Of a DNA stretch of 64,000 nucleotides, positions 33,757 to 43,061 are shown one piece after another (position 1 is the stretch's first letter; each line of letters begins with the position of its first letter). Below the pieces are notes generated by a model that made no database searches, had not been told where the DNA came from, and worked only from the letters and a program-made list of their open reading frames with translations. The position numbers and the translations under genes were made by a program. Source of the stretch: Acidimicrobiia bacterium (GTDB lineage Bacteria; Actinomycetota; Acidimicrobiia; Acidimicrobiales; Bin134); NCBI GenBank assembly GCA_022822265.1, contig JAJECA010000027.1, forward strand, positions 1 through 64,000. The letters run 5' to 3'.

Positions 33757-34632
33757 ATGACCGCCACCGAGCCTGATAGGACTCCGGCCGACCGGTCGGT
33801 GTATGAGCGCTTGGCGCTGCATCTGCCCAACGACATCGGCATCGGCAGCGCGCTCATCACCATGGTGGAGCCCCACGAGGGCCAAGAGTACGAGTACAAC
33901 CGCTGGTACGAAGACGACCACTTCTTCTCCGGGGCCATGCACGGACCCTGGGTGTACGCCGGGCGGCGCTGGGTGGCCCCCCGGGCGCTGCGGGATCTGC
34001 GCCCCGCCGTCGACGAGCCGGCGTTCGAGCCCCCCGACGCCGGCTGCTACATCTCTTTGTACTGGAGCACACCGGGCCACGAGGACGACACCGAGCGGTG
34101 GAGCTTTCTGGCCATGGCCGAGGCCCTCATGCCCCACGGCCGGGGCTTCCCCCAGCGCGACCACGTGTACACCGCCTTCCACCACTACCGCTTCGGCGTG
34201 GTCCGCCCCGGCAGCGGCCCCATGAAGCCCCATCTGGCGCTCAACCACCCCTTCGCCGGCCTGGTGGTAGAGGTGGTGGACGCCGCCGAGGTGTCCGACC
34301 AGGACGCCCTCGAGCAGTGGCTGGCCCACGACCACCTGCCCTCGGTGCTGCTGGGCTCGCCCGCGGTGATGTGCCTGGCCTTCGCCCCCCGGGAGTTCGC
34401 CCAGGGCCGCATCGAGCAGCCCGGCACCCCGCCGGTGGCCCCCACCGCCAAAGTGGGCCAGCGCCTGTGTCTGCTGTGGTTCTTGGAGCAAGACCCCGCC
34501 GAGGTGTACCCCGACGCCTTCGCCGCCCACCACAACGCCCTGGCCACCCACCCCAAAGCCTCCCTGGCCCTGTCAGCCCCCTTCATCCCCACCATTCCCG
34601 GCACCGACACCTACGTAGACCAACTCCGCTGA
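33757..34632 (+). CDS. conserved hypothetical protein, possible dimeric alpha/beta-barrel (EthD-like)
   Basis: 291 residues from ATG 33757, with GAGGAGG 8 nt upstream. It lies 74 nt after the CoA-transferase and is probably in the same operon. It has two halves, each with a hint of a ferredoxin-like barrel: YNRWYEDDHFFSGAMHGPW (about 47-66) and LEQWLAHDHLPSVLLGSP (about 187-205) share a W-x3-DH-x2 pattern as seen in EthD/NIPSNAP-like proteins. No signal peptide or membrane segment. The catalytic role is unknown. A role in the same degradation pathway is a context inference. Confidence 0.6.
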   Translation: MTATEPDRTPADRSVYERLALHLPNDIGIGSALITMVEPHEGQEYEYNRWYEDDHFFSGAMHGPWVYAGRRWVAPRALRDLRPAVDEPAFEPPDAGCYISLYWSTPGHEDDTERWSFLAMAEALMPHGRGFPQRDHVYTAFHHYRFGVVRPGSGPMKPHLALNHPFAGLVVEVVDAAEVSDQDALEQWLAHDHLPSVLLGSPAVMCLAFAPREFAQGRIEQPGTPPVAPTAKVGQRLCLLWFLEQDPAEVYPDAFAAHHNALATHPKASLALSAPFIPTIPGTDTYVDQLR

Positions 34633-34671
34633 ACTAAAGGGCCATAACCGGGCCTCGGTAACATCGCTCGC

Positions 34672-36882
34672 GTGACTGTGGAGACCCATTACCGGACCTG
34701 TCCGCTTTGTGAGGCGATGTGCGGGTTGGAGATAAAGACCGAGGGCACCAAGGTGCTGCCCCCCATTCGGGCCGATCGCGACGACGTGTGGAGCAAGGGC
34801 TTCATCTGCCCCAAGGGCACCACGCTGGGCCACCTGCACGAAGACCCCGACCGGGTGCGGGTGCCGCTGGTGAAAGACGAGAACGGCACCTTCCAGGAGG
34901 CCACCTGGGAGGAGGCCTACGCCCGGTGCGAGGAACTGCTCCACGGCGTGCGCAACACCCACGGGACCGACGCCATCACCTATTACATCGGCAATCCCGC
35001 GGCCCACAACTTCTCCATCAGCCGCTATGTGGGCGCGCTGGTGATGCTGTCGGGCGTGCAGATGGGCTATTCGGCGGGCACGGTGGACCAGTGGCCCAAG
35101 AACGTGTCGTCGCAGTGCATGTACGGCAACTCGTGGACCTTCCCCACTCCCGACATCATGCGCACCCAGTATCTAGTGGTGATGGGGGCCAACCCCCACG
35201 CCTCCCAGGGCAGCTTGTTGGCCTGTCCCGACGTGCTGGGCGAGATGGACAAGATCCGCGAGCGGGGCGGCAAGTGCGTGGTGATCGACCCCCGGCGCAC
35301 CGGCACCTGCGACCACGCCGATGAGTGGGTGCCCATCACCCCGGGCACCGACGCCGCCTTCTTGCTGGCCCTGTGCCATGTGCTGTTCGACGAGGATCTG
35401 GTGGATCTGGGCACCATGGCCGGCCATGTGAACGGCCTCGATGAGGTGCGGGCCCTGGTGGCCGACTGGACTCCGGAGATGGTGGAGGCCACCACCCAGA
35501 TCCCGGCCGAGACCACCCGCCGCCTGGCCCGGGAGATCGCCGCCGCCGACAGCGCCTGTGTGTACGGGCGCATCGGATTGTGCAACCAGGAGTTCGGCAC
35601 GCTGGCCTCCTGGCTGATCGACGTGGTGAACCTGCTCACCGCCAACTTCGACGTGGCTGGCGGGATGATGTTCGGCAACCCGGTGGCCCCGGCCATGGCC
35701 ACCCTCAACTTCGAGGAGCCCAAGGAGCCCGAGTTCGGCCGCTGGCACAGCCGGGTGCGGGGCGCTCCCGAGGTGCTGGGCCAGGTGCCGGTGTCGTGTC
35801 TGTCGGAGGAGATCATGACTCCCGGCGAGGGGCAGTTGAAGGCGCTGGTGGTGGTGGCCGGCAACCCGGTGATCAGCTCGCCCGAGGCCGGCCGCCTCGA
35901 TGAGGCGCTGCCCATGCTGGATGCCATGATCTGCATCGACAACTGGGTGAACGCCACCACCCGCCACGCCGACGTGATCCTGCCCGGTCTGTCGCCGCTG
36001 GAGCAGCCCCACTGGGACGAGATGATTTGGTCGTGGGCGGCTCGCACCGCGGGCAACTGGTCGGATCGGATCTTCGACTACGGCGACCGCCCCGACGAGT
36101 GGGAGGTGCTCACCCGGGTGGGCGCGCTCATGGGCGGCCAGACCAACGACGAGATCGACGAGAAGGCCATCGACGACGGGTTCTTCTCCGGGCTGTGCAT
36201 GTTCTTCGGGCTCGACCCCGCCCACGTTCTGTCGCACTACGACGAGGGCGGCCCCGAGCGGATGACCGACCTCATGATCCGCATCGGCCCCCGCGGCGAC
36301 CGCTACGGCGAGAACCCCGACGGCCTCACCCTCCAAGACTTCAAAGACAACCCCCACGGCCTCGACTTCGGGCCCATGGTGCCCCGGGTGCCCGACATCC
36401 TCCACACCCCGTCGGGCCGCATCGAGATGGCCCCGCCCTACATCACCGCGGATGTGGGCCGGCTCCAGCGCCGCCTGGGCCGCGACGACGGGATGGTGCT
36501 GGTAAGCCGCCGCCACGTGCGCTCCAACAACTCGTGGATGCACAACGTGAAGGTGCTGGTGAAGGGCAAAGACCGCTGCACGCTGCTGGTACACCCCGAC
36601 GATGCCTCCGGCATCGGCCTGGTGGACGGGGCCGCGGCCCGGGTGAGCACCGAGATCGGCAGCATCGAGGTGCCGGTGGAGGTGAGCGACGAGATGATGC
36701 CCGGCGTGGTGAGCCTGCCCCATGGCTGGGGCCACAACCTCGACGGCGTGCAGCTCTCGGTGGCCAAGGAGTTCGCCGGGGTCAACAACAACCTGTTGGC
36801 CCCGGGCGAGCTGGTGGACGAGATCTCCGGCAACGCCATCGTGAACGGCATCAAGGTGGAAGTGGTCCCCGTCCCCGCCTGA
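34672..36882 (+). CDS. molybdopterin-dependent oxidoreductase with N-terminal [4Fe-4S] site
   Basis: 736 residues from GTG 34672. The Fe-S motif is CPLCEAMCGLEI with Cys10, 13 and 17, and a fourth Cys46 in GFICPKG. The molybdopterin domain spans about 60-600 (YIGNPAAHNFSISRY, GANPHASQGSL, VIDPRRTGTCDHAD, PGTDAAFLLAL), and the C-terminal dinucleotide-binding domain about 610-730 (SGRIEMAPP, HPDDASGIGLVDGA, PHGWGHNLDG). It has no Tat signal, so it is a cytoplasmic DMSO-reductase-superfamily enzyme that probably oxidises or reduces an organic substrate. No separate electron-transfer subunit is adjacent. Confidence 0.88.
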   Translation: MTVETHYRTCPLCEAMCGLEIKTEGTKVLPPIRADRDDVWSKGFICPKGTTLGHLHEDPDRVRVPLVKDENGTFQEATWEEAYARCEELLHGVRNTHGTDAITYYIGNPAAHNFSISRYVGALVMLSGVQMGYSAGTVDQWPKNVSSQCMYGNSWTFPTPDIMRTQYLVVMGANPHASQGSLLACPDVLGEMDKIRERGGKCVVIDPRRTGTCDHADEWVPITPGTDAAFLLALCHVLFDEDLVDLGTMAGHVNGLDEVRALVADWTPEMVEATTQIPAETTRRLAREIAAADSACVYGRIGLCNQEFGTLASWLIDVVNLLTANFDVAGGMMFGNPVAPAMATLNFEEPKEPEFGRWHSRVRGAPEVLGQVPVSCLSEEIMTPGEGQLKALVVVAGNPVISSPEAGRLDEALPMLDAMICIDNWVNATTRHADVILPGLSPLEQPHWDEMIWSWAARTAGNWSDRIFDYGDRPDEWEVLTRVGALMGGQTNDEIDEKAIDDGFFSGLCMFFGLDPAHVLSHYDEGGPERMTDLMIRIGPRGDRYGENPDGLTLQDFKDNPHGLDFGPMVPRVPDILHTPSGRIEMAPPYITADVGRLQRRLGRDDGMVLVSRRHVRSNNSWMHNVKVLVKGKDRCTLLVHPDDASGIGLVDGAAARVSTEIGSIEVPVEVSDEMMPGVVSLPHGWGHNLDGVQLSVAKEFAGVNNNLLAPGELVDEISGNAIVNGIKVEVVPVPA

Positions 36883-36918
36883 TATCTCGCTGGTTCCGGT
36901 AGGTAATCTCAGGCTTCT

Positions 36919-38007
36919 ATGGCTATTCCCCAAGACCGCGACATCGACGCCATCAAGGCCTCGCTGTCGGAGTGGATGAACACCCGGCCGGGGGTGTCCG
37001 ATGCCGAGGTGACCTTTCTGGTGAACCCCGAGGCCTCCGGGTTCAGCAACGAGACCCTGGTGTGCGACGCCGTATACACCCACAACGGCGAGACCCGCGA
37101 CTCGGGCATCGTGGTGCGCAAGCGCCCCACCGACTACGCCATCTTCCCCGCCTACGACATGAGCGTGCAGTACCGGAGCATGCAGAACATGGCCGCCTGC
37201 GGCAGCGTGCCGGTGCCCGAGGTGCTGTGGGTGGAGGACACCGGCGAGGTGCTGGGCGAGCCGTTCTTCATCATGGATCGCCTGCACGGCCGGGTCCCCT
37301 CCGACAACCCGCCGTTCTTTGCCGAGGGCTGGGTGTTCGAGGCCACCGCTGAGCAGCAGGCCACCCTGTACAACTCGTCGGTGGACACGCTGGCCGCGGT
37401 GGCCCGCACCGACTGGAAGGCCAACGGCTTCGACTTCGTGGAGCGTCCCCAATACGGCGGGCCGGGGTTCGCCCAGCAGCTCGGCTATCAGCGCTACTAC
37501 GCAAACTGGGCGGCCGAGGACCGGCCCAAGCCGCTGATCGACGCCGCGTTGGACTGGTTCGACGCCAATGACCCCTCCGGGTCTATGCCGGTGCAGCTGA
37601 ACTGGGGCGACGCCCGGCCCAGCAACCTCATGTACGGCGACGACTTCAAGGTGATGGCCGTGTTCGACTGGGAGATGGCCGACCTGGGCCCCGGCGAGGT
37701 GGACCTGGGCTGGTTCTTGTACATGAACCGGTTCTTGAGCGAGGGCGCCGGTATTAGCTGGCTGCCGGGTTTCGCCGACCGGGCCGGCACTATCGCCCGC
37801 TGGGAGCAGGCCGTGGGCCGCAAAGCCGAGCACATCGACTACTTCGAGGCCTGGGGCTGTTTGCGCTTTTGCATCATCATGGTGGCCATCGTGAACATGC
37901 AGGTGAAGTACGGGACGTTCCCCGCCGATTTCGGCGCCCAGTACGAGCGGGTCAACCCCTCCACCCAAATGCTGGCCCAGTACCTGGGCATGCCCGCCCC
38001 CGAGTGA
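36919..38007 (+). CDS. phosphotransferase family protein (APH/choline-kinase-like)
   Basis: 362 residues. It has an APH fold with IVVRKRPTDY (nucleotide-binding Lys), the Brenner-type motif NWGDARPSN (about 224-232, Trp in place of the usual His, as seen in this subfamily) and FDWEMADLGPGEVDLGW as the metal-binding loop. Proteins of this type often accompany acyl-CoA dehydrogenases and may phosphorylate a hydroxyacyl substrate. Antibiotic resistance is unlikely. It is 36 nt after the oxidoreductase and 13 nt before the next gene, so they are probably co-transcribed. Confidence 0.82.
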   Translation: MAIPQDRDIDAIKASLSEWMNTRPGVSDAEVTFLVNPEASGFSNETLVCDAVYTHNGETRDSGIVVRKRPTDYAIFPAYDMSVQYRSMQNMAACGSVPVPEVLWVEDTGEVLGEPFFIMDRLHGRVPSDNPPFFAEGWVFEATAEQQATLYNSSVDTLAAVARTDWKANGFDFVERPQYGGPGFAQQLGYQRYYANWAAEDRPKPLIDAALDWFDANDPSGSMPVQLNWGDARPSNLMYGDDFKVMAVFDWEMADLGPGEVDLGWFLYMNRFLSEGAGISWLPGFADRAGTIARWEQAVGRKAEHIDYFEAWGCLRFCIIMVAIVNMQVKYGTFPADFGAQYERVNPSTQMLAQYLGMPAPE

Positions 38008-38020
38008 CCCGGAGAGACCC

Positions 38021-38449
38021 ATGAGCGACGCTGAGAATCGAGCCCTGGCCGAGGCGCTATTTGCTGCGCTGGAGGCCATGGACTGGCCTGCGGTGGCCGA
38101 TTTGTTCACCGAAGACGGCACCTATCAGGACATGCCGTTCGAGACCGACTCCGGCGGCACCGTGGGCCACGCCGGCATCATCGGCAAGCTCGAGGTGGGC
38201 CTGTCGATGCTGGAGCGCTTCGAGCTGGGCGTGAGCGACATCTGGTGCGATGGCGACGACGTGCTGGTGGAGCGGGTGGAGGTGTGGTACCACCCCGACG
38301 GCACCGTGGCCAGCCTCCCCGTTTTGTGCCGCCTCCAGATCCGCGACGGAAAGATCGCCCACTGGCGCGAGTACTGGGACTACAACTACCTGATCGCCCA
38401 GCAGCCCGACACCTGGCTCCCCGAATCCCCCCGCCCCCGCTGGGACTGA
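38021..38449 (+). CDS. SnoaL-like / NTF2-fold protein
   Basis: 142 residues from ATG 38021, with GGAGAG upstream. The pattern of an alpha+beta cone is clear: ALAEALFAALEAMDWPAVAD, LFTEDGTYQDMPF, VERVEVWYHPDGTV and GKIAHWREYWD. Such proteins act as small isomerases, cyclases or ligand binders. No specific substrate can be named. Last gene of the plus-strand catabolic run, and it converges on the membrane-protein gene at 38454. Confidence 0.75.
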   Translation: MSDAENRALAEALFAALEAMDWPAVADLFTEDGTYQDMPFETDSGGTVGHAGIIGKLEVGLSMLERFELGVSDIWCDGDDVLVERVEVWYHPDGTVASLPVLCRLQIRDGKIAHWREYWDYNYLIAQQPDTWLPESPRPRWD

Positions 38450-38453
38450 TCCG

Positions 38454-39254
38454 CTACCAGTAGTTCCTGCGTTTGCGGGCCCAGTCGGCAGAGCGGAAGA
38501 GCAGCAGCCAGGCGAGTACGAGTCCGCCCGACATCAGGGCCAGGTAGACGAGAAGCCCCATTACCCCGACAAAGAGGAGAACGGGCAGAAACATCAGCGA
38601 CATGTTGATGGACTCATTCAACGACAAGCTGTTCGAGGGCGCGGCCACGGTCTTGGCCGCGGCGATGCCCAGCGAGAGACCGGCTGAAATGAGACCGCCG
38701 AGCAGCATCGCCGCAATCGCCGTCCGCCGGGTTGGCCTCAGCCCCACTTTGGCCAGGTAGCGGGCGGTCGTTTCCGGCCGGACCTTTGATGCCGCCACAA
38801 CGAGCATCGTGAAGAACACGGCAACAACCCCGGGCACGCTCAGCAGGCCCAGCCATCCGTAGACGTTCACCTCGTCATCCTCGGTGATGCCCGCAGTGGC
38901 GTATCTGCCCGCCAACCCGGCATAGATCCCCATCAGACAGAGCGGTCCCAGCACGAAGAACCACCACTTGCGCCAGGGCTCCAGCCAGTACTCCACCGCA
39001 AGCCAAAGAGCCGCCGCCAACACCGCCAGCGAGGCCACCAGCCCTATCGGATGGGCCAGCTCATTCAGCCACCCCGGCGCCCGCCAGATGAAATAGAGCC
39101 GAAGCTCATCATCTGAGTAATCCGTCTGATCCCCAAACAAATGCCAAACACCCACCGGCAGCAAAACCACCAAAACCCCCGCCGGAATCAAATGCCGGAA
39201 GGGCGGCCTCCGGTTGCCCGGCTCAGGAGGTGAAGGTTGTAGCCAAGTGGCCAA
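38454..39254 (-). CDS. polytopic membrane protein of unknown function
   Basis: 266 residues from TTG 39254. GAGGAG lies 8 nt before this TTG and supports it. About five or six membrane segments are seen near 24-42, 68-88, 95-115, 133-152, 178-200 and 220-252. The DQTDYSDDELRLYF stretch after the first segment is acidic and probably external. No family was recognised. It follows the sulfatase by 30 nt on the same strand, so it may be co-expressed. Confidence 0.65.
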   Translation of the reverse strand: MATWLQPSPPEPGNRRPPFRHLIPAGVLVVLLPVGVWHLFGDQTDYSDDELRLYFIWRAPGWLNELAHPIGLVASLAVLAAALWLAVEYWLEPWRKWWFFVLGPLCLMGIYAGLAGRYATAGITEDDEVNVYGWLGLLSVPGVVAVFFTMLVVAASKVRPETTARYLAKVGLRPTRRTAIAAMLLGGLISAGLSLGIAAAKTVAAPSNSLSLNESINMSLMFLPVLLFVGVMGLLVYLALMSGGLVLAWLLLFRSADWARKRRNYW

Positions 39255-39284
39255 GGAGAGCTCCTCGTGTGCTTCCGGCCAGTT

Positions 39285-41591
39285 CTACTCGAAGCGGGCG
39301 CCCATTTGTTTGAGGATTTCTACGGTGTTGACGGCGGCCATGCGGCCTTGTTGGCCGGGGGTGTAGGTGGCCGACTCGATGGTGTTGGTGTAGGGGAAGG
39401 GGCCGTGGCGCTGGTAGACGTCCCATGAGACGGGGGAGCGGCGGTCGATGCCCACGTCGATGCCCTCGAAGGGGGCCATGGTCCACATTCCGGTGAAGCC
39501 CTCGCCGGCCGCGGTCTCGGTGCCGTCCACCAGCAGCCGCAGGTCCCAGGCAAAACCGTCGGTGATGGTGAAGTCGAGCCGCACGGTGCGCCGGCCCTCG
39601 GCCAGTGGGCCGCTGTTCAGGTGCCGCATGTGGCCGTAGCCATTGTGCACGTAGACCACCTCGCCGCCCTCCACGTAGCAGGCGTAGCCGCCGCCCTGGT
39701 CGCCGTGGGCCACCAGCATGCCCTCATCACCTGCGGCGTAGTGAAACTCGATGTCCACGGTGAACGAGCGGGCCTGGATCATCTTCATGCTCCGGTAGCG
39801 CTCCAGGGTGTCGGTGCCCGGCACGATCCGCACCGGCGTCTCGTACACCTCCTCTGACGGGGGCCGCTGCACGAACTTGAGCATGGAGCCCTCGTCCAGC
39901 GGGTACACCTGGTAGCGGTGGGCGGCTTGTTCCCAGGCGTCGATCAGCTCTTGGCGCCGCTCGGGCTCGGCCTCCGACAAGTCCACCGTCTCGGTGGGGT
40001 CGTCGGCCAGGTTGTACACCTCCCACTCGTGGTCGCCGAACGGGGTCATCGGCAGGTGCAGGGTGACGGCTTCCCAGCCGTCGCGGTAGAACCCCCGGTG
40101 GCCGATCTGCTCGTAGTACTGCTCGGTGTGGTGCTCGTCGGCATCAGAGGCCGCAAACGTGGGGGCGAAGCTGGCCCCGGCCAGCGGCCCCTTCAGCGGC
40201 TGGCCGTTGCGCTCGGTGGGGGCGCTGAGCCCCACGATGTCCAAAACGGTGGGCAGCACGTCGGTGATGTGCAGGTACTGGCGGCGGAACCCGCCGGGGT
40301 CGGCAATCCGCTCGGGCCACGACGAGATCATGGCCACCTGGTGGCCGCCGGCGTGGGTGTTGATCTTGTACAGCCGGAAAGGCGTGTTGCCGGTCATGGC
40401 CCAGCCCCGGGGATAGTGGGCCAGGGTCTGGGGTCCGCCCAGCAGGTGCAGCCGGGCATGGTCGTCTTCGATGTCGCCCGGGGTGGGCGACAGCACCTCG
40501 AAGTACTGCGCGCAGCCGGTGTCCTCGCCCTCCCGGGAGGCCCCGTTGTCGGAGGTGAACAGCACGAGGGTGTTGTCCCACTCGCCCAGCTCCTCCAGGG
40601 CGGCCCGCAGCCGCCCGAAGTTCTGGTCGACGTTGTCCACCATGGCGGCGAACACCTCCATGTAGCGGGCGAACACCTCCTTTTGGGTGGTGGACAACTC
40701 ATCCCAGGGCGGGACGTCGTTGCGCTCCTCGGAGTTGCGGGGCGGCAGCGTTGTGTCGGCGTCGAAGATGCCCAGCTCGATCTGACGGGCGAAGCGGCGC
40801 TGGCGGATCTCGTCCCAGCCGGCGTTGTAGGCCCCCCGGTACTTCTCGATGTCGTCTGCCTTGGCCTGGAGCGGGGCATGCACCGCCCCGTGCGACAGGT
40901 ACAGGAAGAACGGCTGGTCGGGTCGGGCCGCCTTCTGCTCCCGCAACATGGAGATGGCCTCATCGGTGATGTCGTCGGTGAAGTAGTAGTCGTCGGGGTA
41001 CTGGTCGGTGCGCACCACGCTGTTGTCGCGGATCAGCCGGTGGGGGTGGTGGAAGTTGGTGAACCCGTCGAGGAAGCCGTAATAGCGGTCGAACCCCCGC
41101 TGGAGCGGCCACGAGTGCTGGGGGCCTACCAGGTTGGAGTCTTTGCACAGGTGCCACTTGCCCACCATGAAGGTGGCGTAGCCCCCCGCCCGCAAGATCT
41201 CGGCCACCGTGGCGCAGTGCTCGGTGAGCTCGGAGGTGTAGCCGGGGTAGCCGGGGTCGGAGTGGCACACGTGGCCCACCCCCACGTCGTGGTGGTTGAG
41301 CCCGGTGAGCAGTGACGCCCGGGTGGGCGAGCACATGGGGTTGACGTGGAAGTTCAGGTAGCGCAGCCCCTCGGCCGCCATCTGGTCGATGTGGGGGGTA
41401 TCGATCTCCGAGCCGTAGCAGCCCAGATCGGCGAAGCCCAGGTCGTCCAACAGCACCACCACAATGTTGGGCGCCCCCTCCGGCGCCCGCACTGCCTCAG
41501 GCCACCACGGATCAGACCCCGCCACCGTGCGCCCCGCTCGCCCCTCCCACCCCTCATAGGGCTCAGGCCTATTCGCTGTGTCGTCACTCAT
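39285..41591 (-). CDS. arylsulfatase-type sulfatase
   Basis: 768 residues. The sulfatase signature CSPTRASLLTG has Cys87, the residue converted to formylglycine. Metal-binding Asp49-Asp50 (VVLLDDLGFADLG), KWHLCKDSN, SHGAVHAP and TSDNGASREGED complete the active site. The last 180 residues form an extra beta-rich domain (DIEFHYAAGDEGMLVAHGDQ). No signal peptide was found, so it appears cytoplasmic. It hydrolyses a sulfate ester, which fits a marine or organosulfate-degrading lifestyle. No formylglycine-generating enzyme is in the window. Confidence 0.93.
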   Translation of the reverse strand: MSDDTANRPEPYEGWEGRAGRTVAGSDPWWPEAVRAPEGAPNIVVVLLDDLGFADLGCYGSEIDTPHIDQMAAEGLRYLNFHVNPMCSPTRASLLTGLNHHDVGVGHVCHSDPGYPGYTSELTEHCATVAEILRAGGYATFMVGKWHLCKDSNLVGPQHSWPLQRGFDRYYGFLDGFTNFHHPHRLIRDNSVVRTDQYPDDYYFTDDITDEAISMLREQKAARPDQPFFLYLSHGAVHAPLQAKADDIEKYRGAYNAGWDEIRQRRFARQIELGIFDADTTLPPRNSEERNDVPPWDELSTTQKEVFARYMEVFAAMVDNVDQNFGRLRAALEELGEWDNTLVLFTSDNGASREGEDTGCAQYFEVLSPTPGDIEDDHARLHLLGGPQTLAHYPRGWAMTGNTPFRLYKINTHAGGHQVAMISSWPERIADPGGFRRQYLHITDVLPTVLDIVGLSAPTERNGQPLKGPLAGASFAPTFAASDADEHHTEQYYEQIGHRGFYRDGWEAVTLHLPMTPFGDHEWEVYNLADDPTETVDLSEAEPERRQELIDAWEQAAHRYQVYPLDEGSMLKFVQRPPSEEVYETPVRIVPGTDTLERYRSMKMIQARSFTVDIEFHYAAGDEGMLVAHGDQGGGYACYVEGGEVVYVHNGYGHMRHLNSGPLAEGRRTVRLDFTITDGFAWDLRLLVDGTETAAGEGFTGMWTMAPFEGIDVGIDRRSPVSWDVYQRHGPFPYTNTIESATYTPGQQGRMAAVNTVEILKQMGARFE

Positions 41592-41631
41592 CGGGCCCTC
41601 CCTTGAGGTGGCTGCTGGATCTTCTGGTGTG

Positions 41632-42414
41632 TCAGACGGGCGAGAAGGTGGGGTCGGGGGTGATCACCCAGAACATGGCGCCGGTGTCGTCCACAAGCTG
41701 GGCCATGCGGCCCGGCGGGGTGTCCATGGGCGGGACCACCACATGGCCTCCCAGCTCTTGGCACTGGGCCGCGGTGGCGTCGCAGTCGTCCACTGCGAAG
41801 TACACCGCCCAGTGGGAGGGAATCAGCGGCGCGGGCAGCGGGCCGGCGCTGGCGATCATCTCGCCGTTGTGCATGATGCCCACCGAATCTTCCATGTCGA
41901 GGGTCACCGGGGTCCAGCCCAGAATCTCGGAGTAGAAGGCCAGGGCCTTGTCGACATCAGCCGAGAGGAGCTGGTTCCAGCACAGCGTGCCGTGCTCGCT
42001 CTTGAGCTCGGCGCCATCTTGGCCTATCGCCTCCCACAGCATCACCACTGCACCGGTGGGGTCGGCCACCACCACCATCCTCCCCGCGCCCGCCGGCTCC
42101 ATCACCGGTCCCATCGGCGTGCCTCCCGCGGGCGCTACCTTGGCCAAGGCCTCGTCAGCGTTGTCCACCGAGATGTAGGTCTCCCACACGTTGGGAATCC
42201 CCATCTCGCACATGTCCTGAGGCTTCTCCAGCAGCCCCAGCACCGGCCTTTCGCCCTTCAGCCCCAGGGTGTAGACCACCTGCGACCCGTCGTGCTCATC
42301 GCGGAATGTCAGCCCGAAGAGCGACGAATAAAACGCCTTGGCCTTGTCGGGCTCTTCGGTACACAAATCGACCCAGCTGAAGTCTCCGTGGACGTAGCCG
42401 TCTACCTCGGGCAT
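41632..42414 (-). CDS. VOC superfamily (glyoxalase/dioxygenase-fold) protein, tandem domains
   Basis: 260 residues from ATG 42414, with AGGAG upstream. Two VOC modules: GDFSWVDLCTEEPDKAKAFY (about 10-29) starts the first, and LCWNQLLSADVDKALAFYSE (about 140-160) the second. Each ends in a GAVVMLWE or GAMFWVIT-type strand. Single-chain proteins of this form include glyoxalase-like enzymes of uncertain substrate. It lies 40 nt beyond the sulfatase start on the same strand. Confidence 0.83.
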   Translation of the reverse strand: MPEVDGYVHGDFSWVDLCTEEPDKAKAFYSSLFGLTFRDEHDGSQVVYTLGLKGERPVLGLLEKPQDMCEMGIPNVWETYISVDNADEALAKVAPAGGTPMGPVMEPAGAGRMVVVADPTGAVVMLWEAIGQDGAELKSEHGTLCWNQLLSADVDKALAFYSEILGWTPVTLDMEDSVGIMHNGEMIASAGPLPAPLIPSHWAVYFAVDDCDATAAQCQELGGHVVVPPMDTPPGRMAQLVDDTGAMFWVITPDPTFSPV

Positions 42415-42464
42415 AGCGGTTCTCCTCTTCCCCGTCTCGGCCGGATTTCAGGCAGCGTATAGGT

Positions 42465-43061
42465 TCAGATGGCGTCGCCCACATTGGTGCGGCGGGCGCC
42501 GATTGCCCAGGTGAGCAGGGCCAAGATCACCAGGGGATCGAGGACATCCCAGGCCGTCTCGCAGGTGTAGTAGAAGAAGGCGACGATGAACACCGCCACC
42601 CCCAGCCCCGTGGCGACGACGGCGGCGAGGAGGGTGAAGGGGTTGGCCGGCTCCATGCCTTGCCTTTGGGCCATCACCCGGCGCCACCCGACGCACATGG
42701 CCACAGTGGCACAGCCGACGAACAGGGGATCGATGGTGTTCCAGAGGTTGTTGCTGCTGTTGAAGGTGTCGGTGTACTTGTTGAGCAAGAACGCCACCGC
42801 CAGCGACGACAGGCACAGTGTGCGGATCCACGGCACCTTGCTGGTGTTGCGCCACAGCAGCCACACGCCGACGATGGAGAAAACCAGGGGGCCGATCTGC
42901 CAGAGCTGCCACTTCCAGTTGTCGGACAGCTCGGTGTTGGGGTCGAACCGCTCGGATTGGACGGTCCAGGCGAACACGGCCACCACTAGGAGTCCCGCTC
43001 CGATGAAGGAGTCGATCACTCCCAGATCCCGCCGTCGGAAGATTTGCTCAATCATGCTCAT
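42465..43061 (-). CDS. hypothetical membrane protein, about five segments
   Basis: 198 residues from ATG 43061, whose ATGA overlaps the stop of the upstream amidohydrolase (43058). This start is better than a reading into that gene. Hydrophobic segments lie near 17-35, 53-71, 80-97, 113-130, 145-170 and at the end. The loops carry QSERFDPNTELSDNWKWQ and NKYTDTFNSSNNLWN. No family was recognised. Tight overlap implies co-translation with the amidohydrolase. Confidence 0.6.
   Translation of the reverse strand: MSMIEQIFRRRDLGVIDSFIGAGLLVVAVFAWTVQSERFDPNTELSDNWKWQLWQIGPLVFSIVGVWLLWRNTSKVPWIRTLCLSSLAVAFLLNKYTDTFNSSNNLWNTIDPLFVGCATVAMCVGWRRVMAQRQGMEPANPFTLLAAVVATGLGVAVFIVAFFYYTCETAWDVLDPLVILALLTWAIGARRTNVGDAI

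Noticed and set aside
36919-38007. Aminoglycoside resistance gene
   Set aside because: Although APH-fold, it belongs to the subgroup found with acyl-CoA metabolism and has no resistance-enzyme signature.
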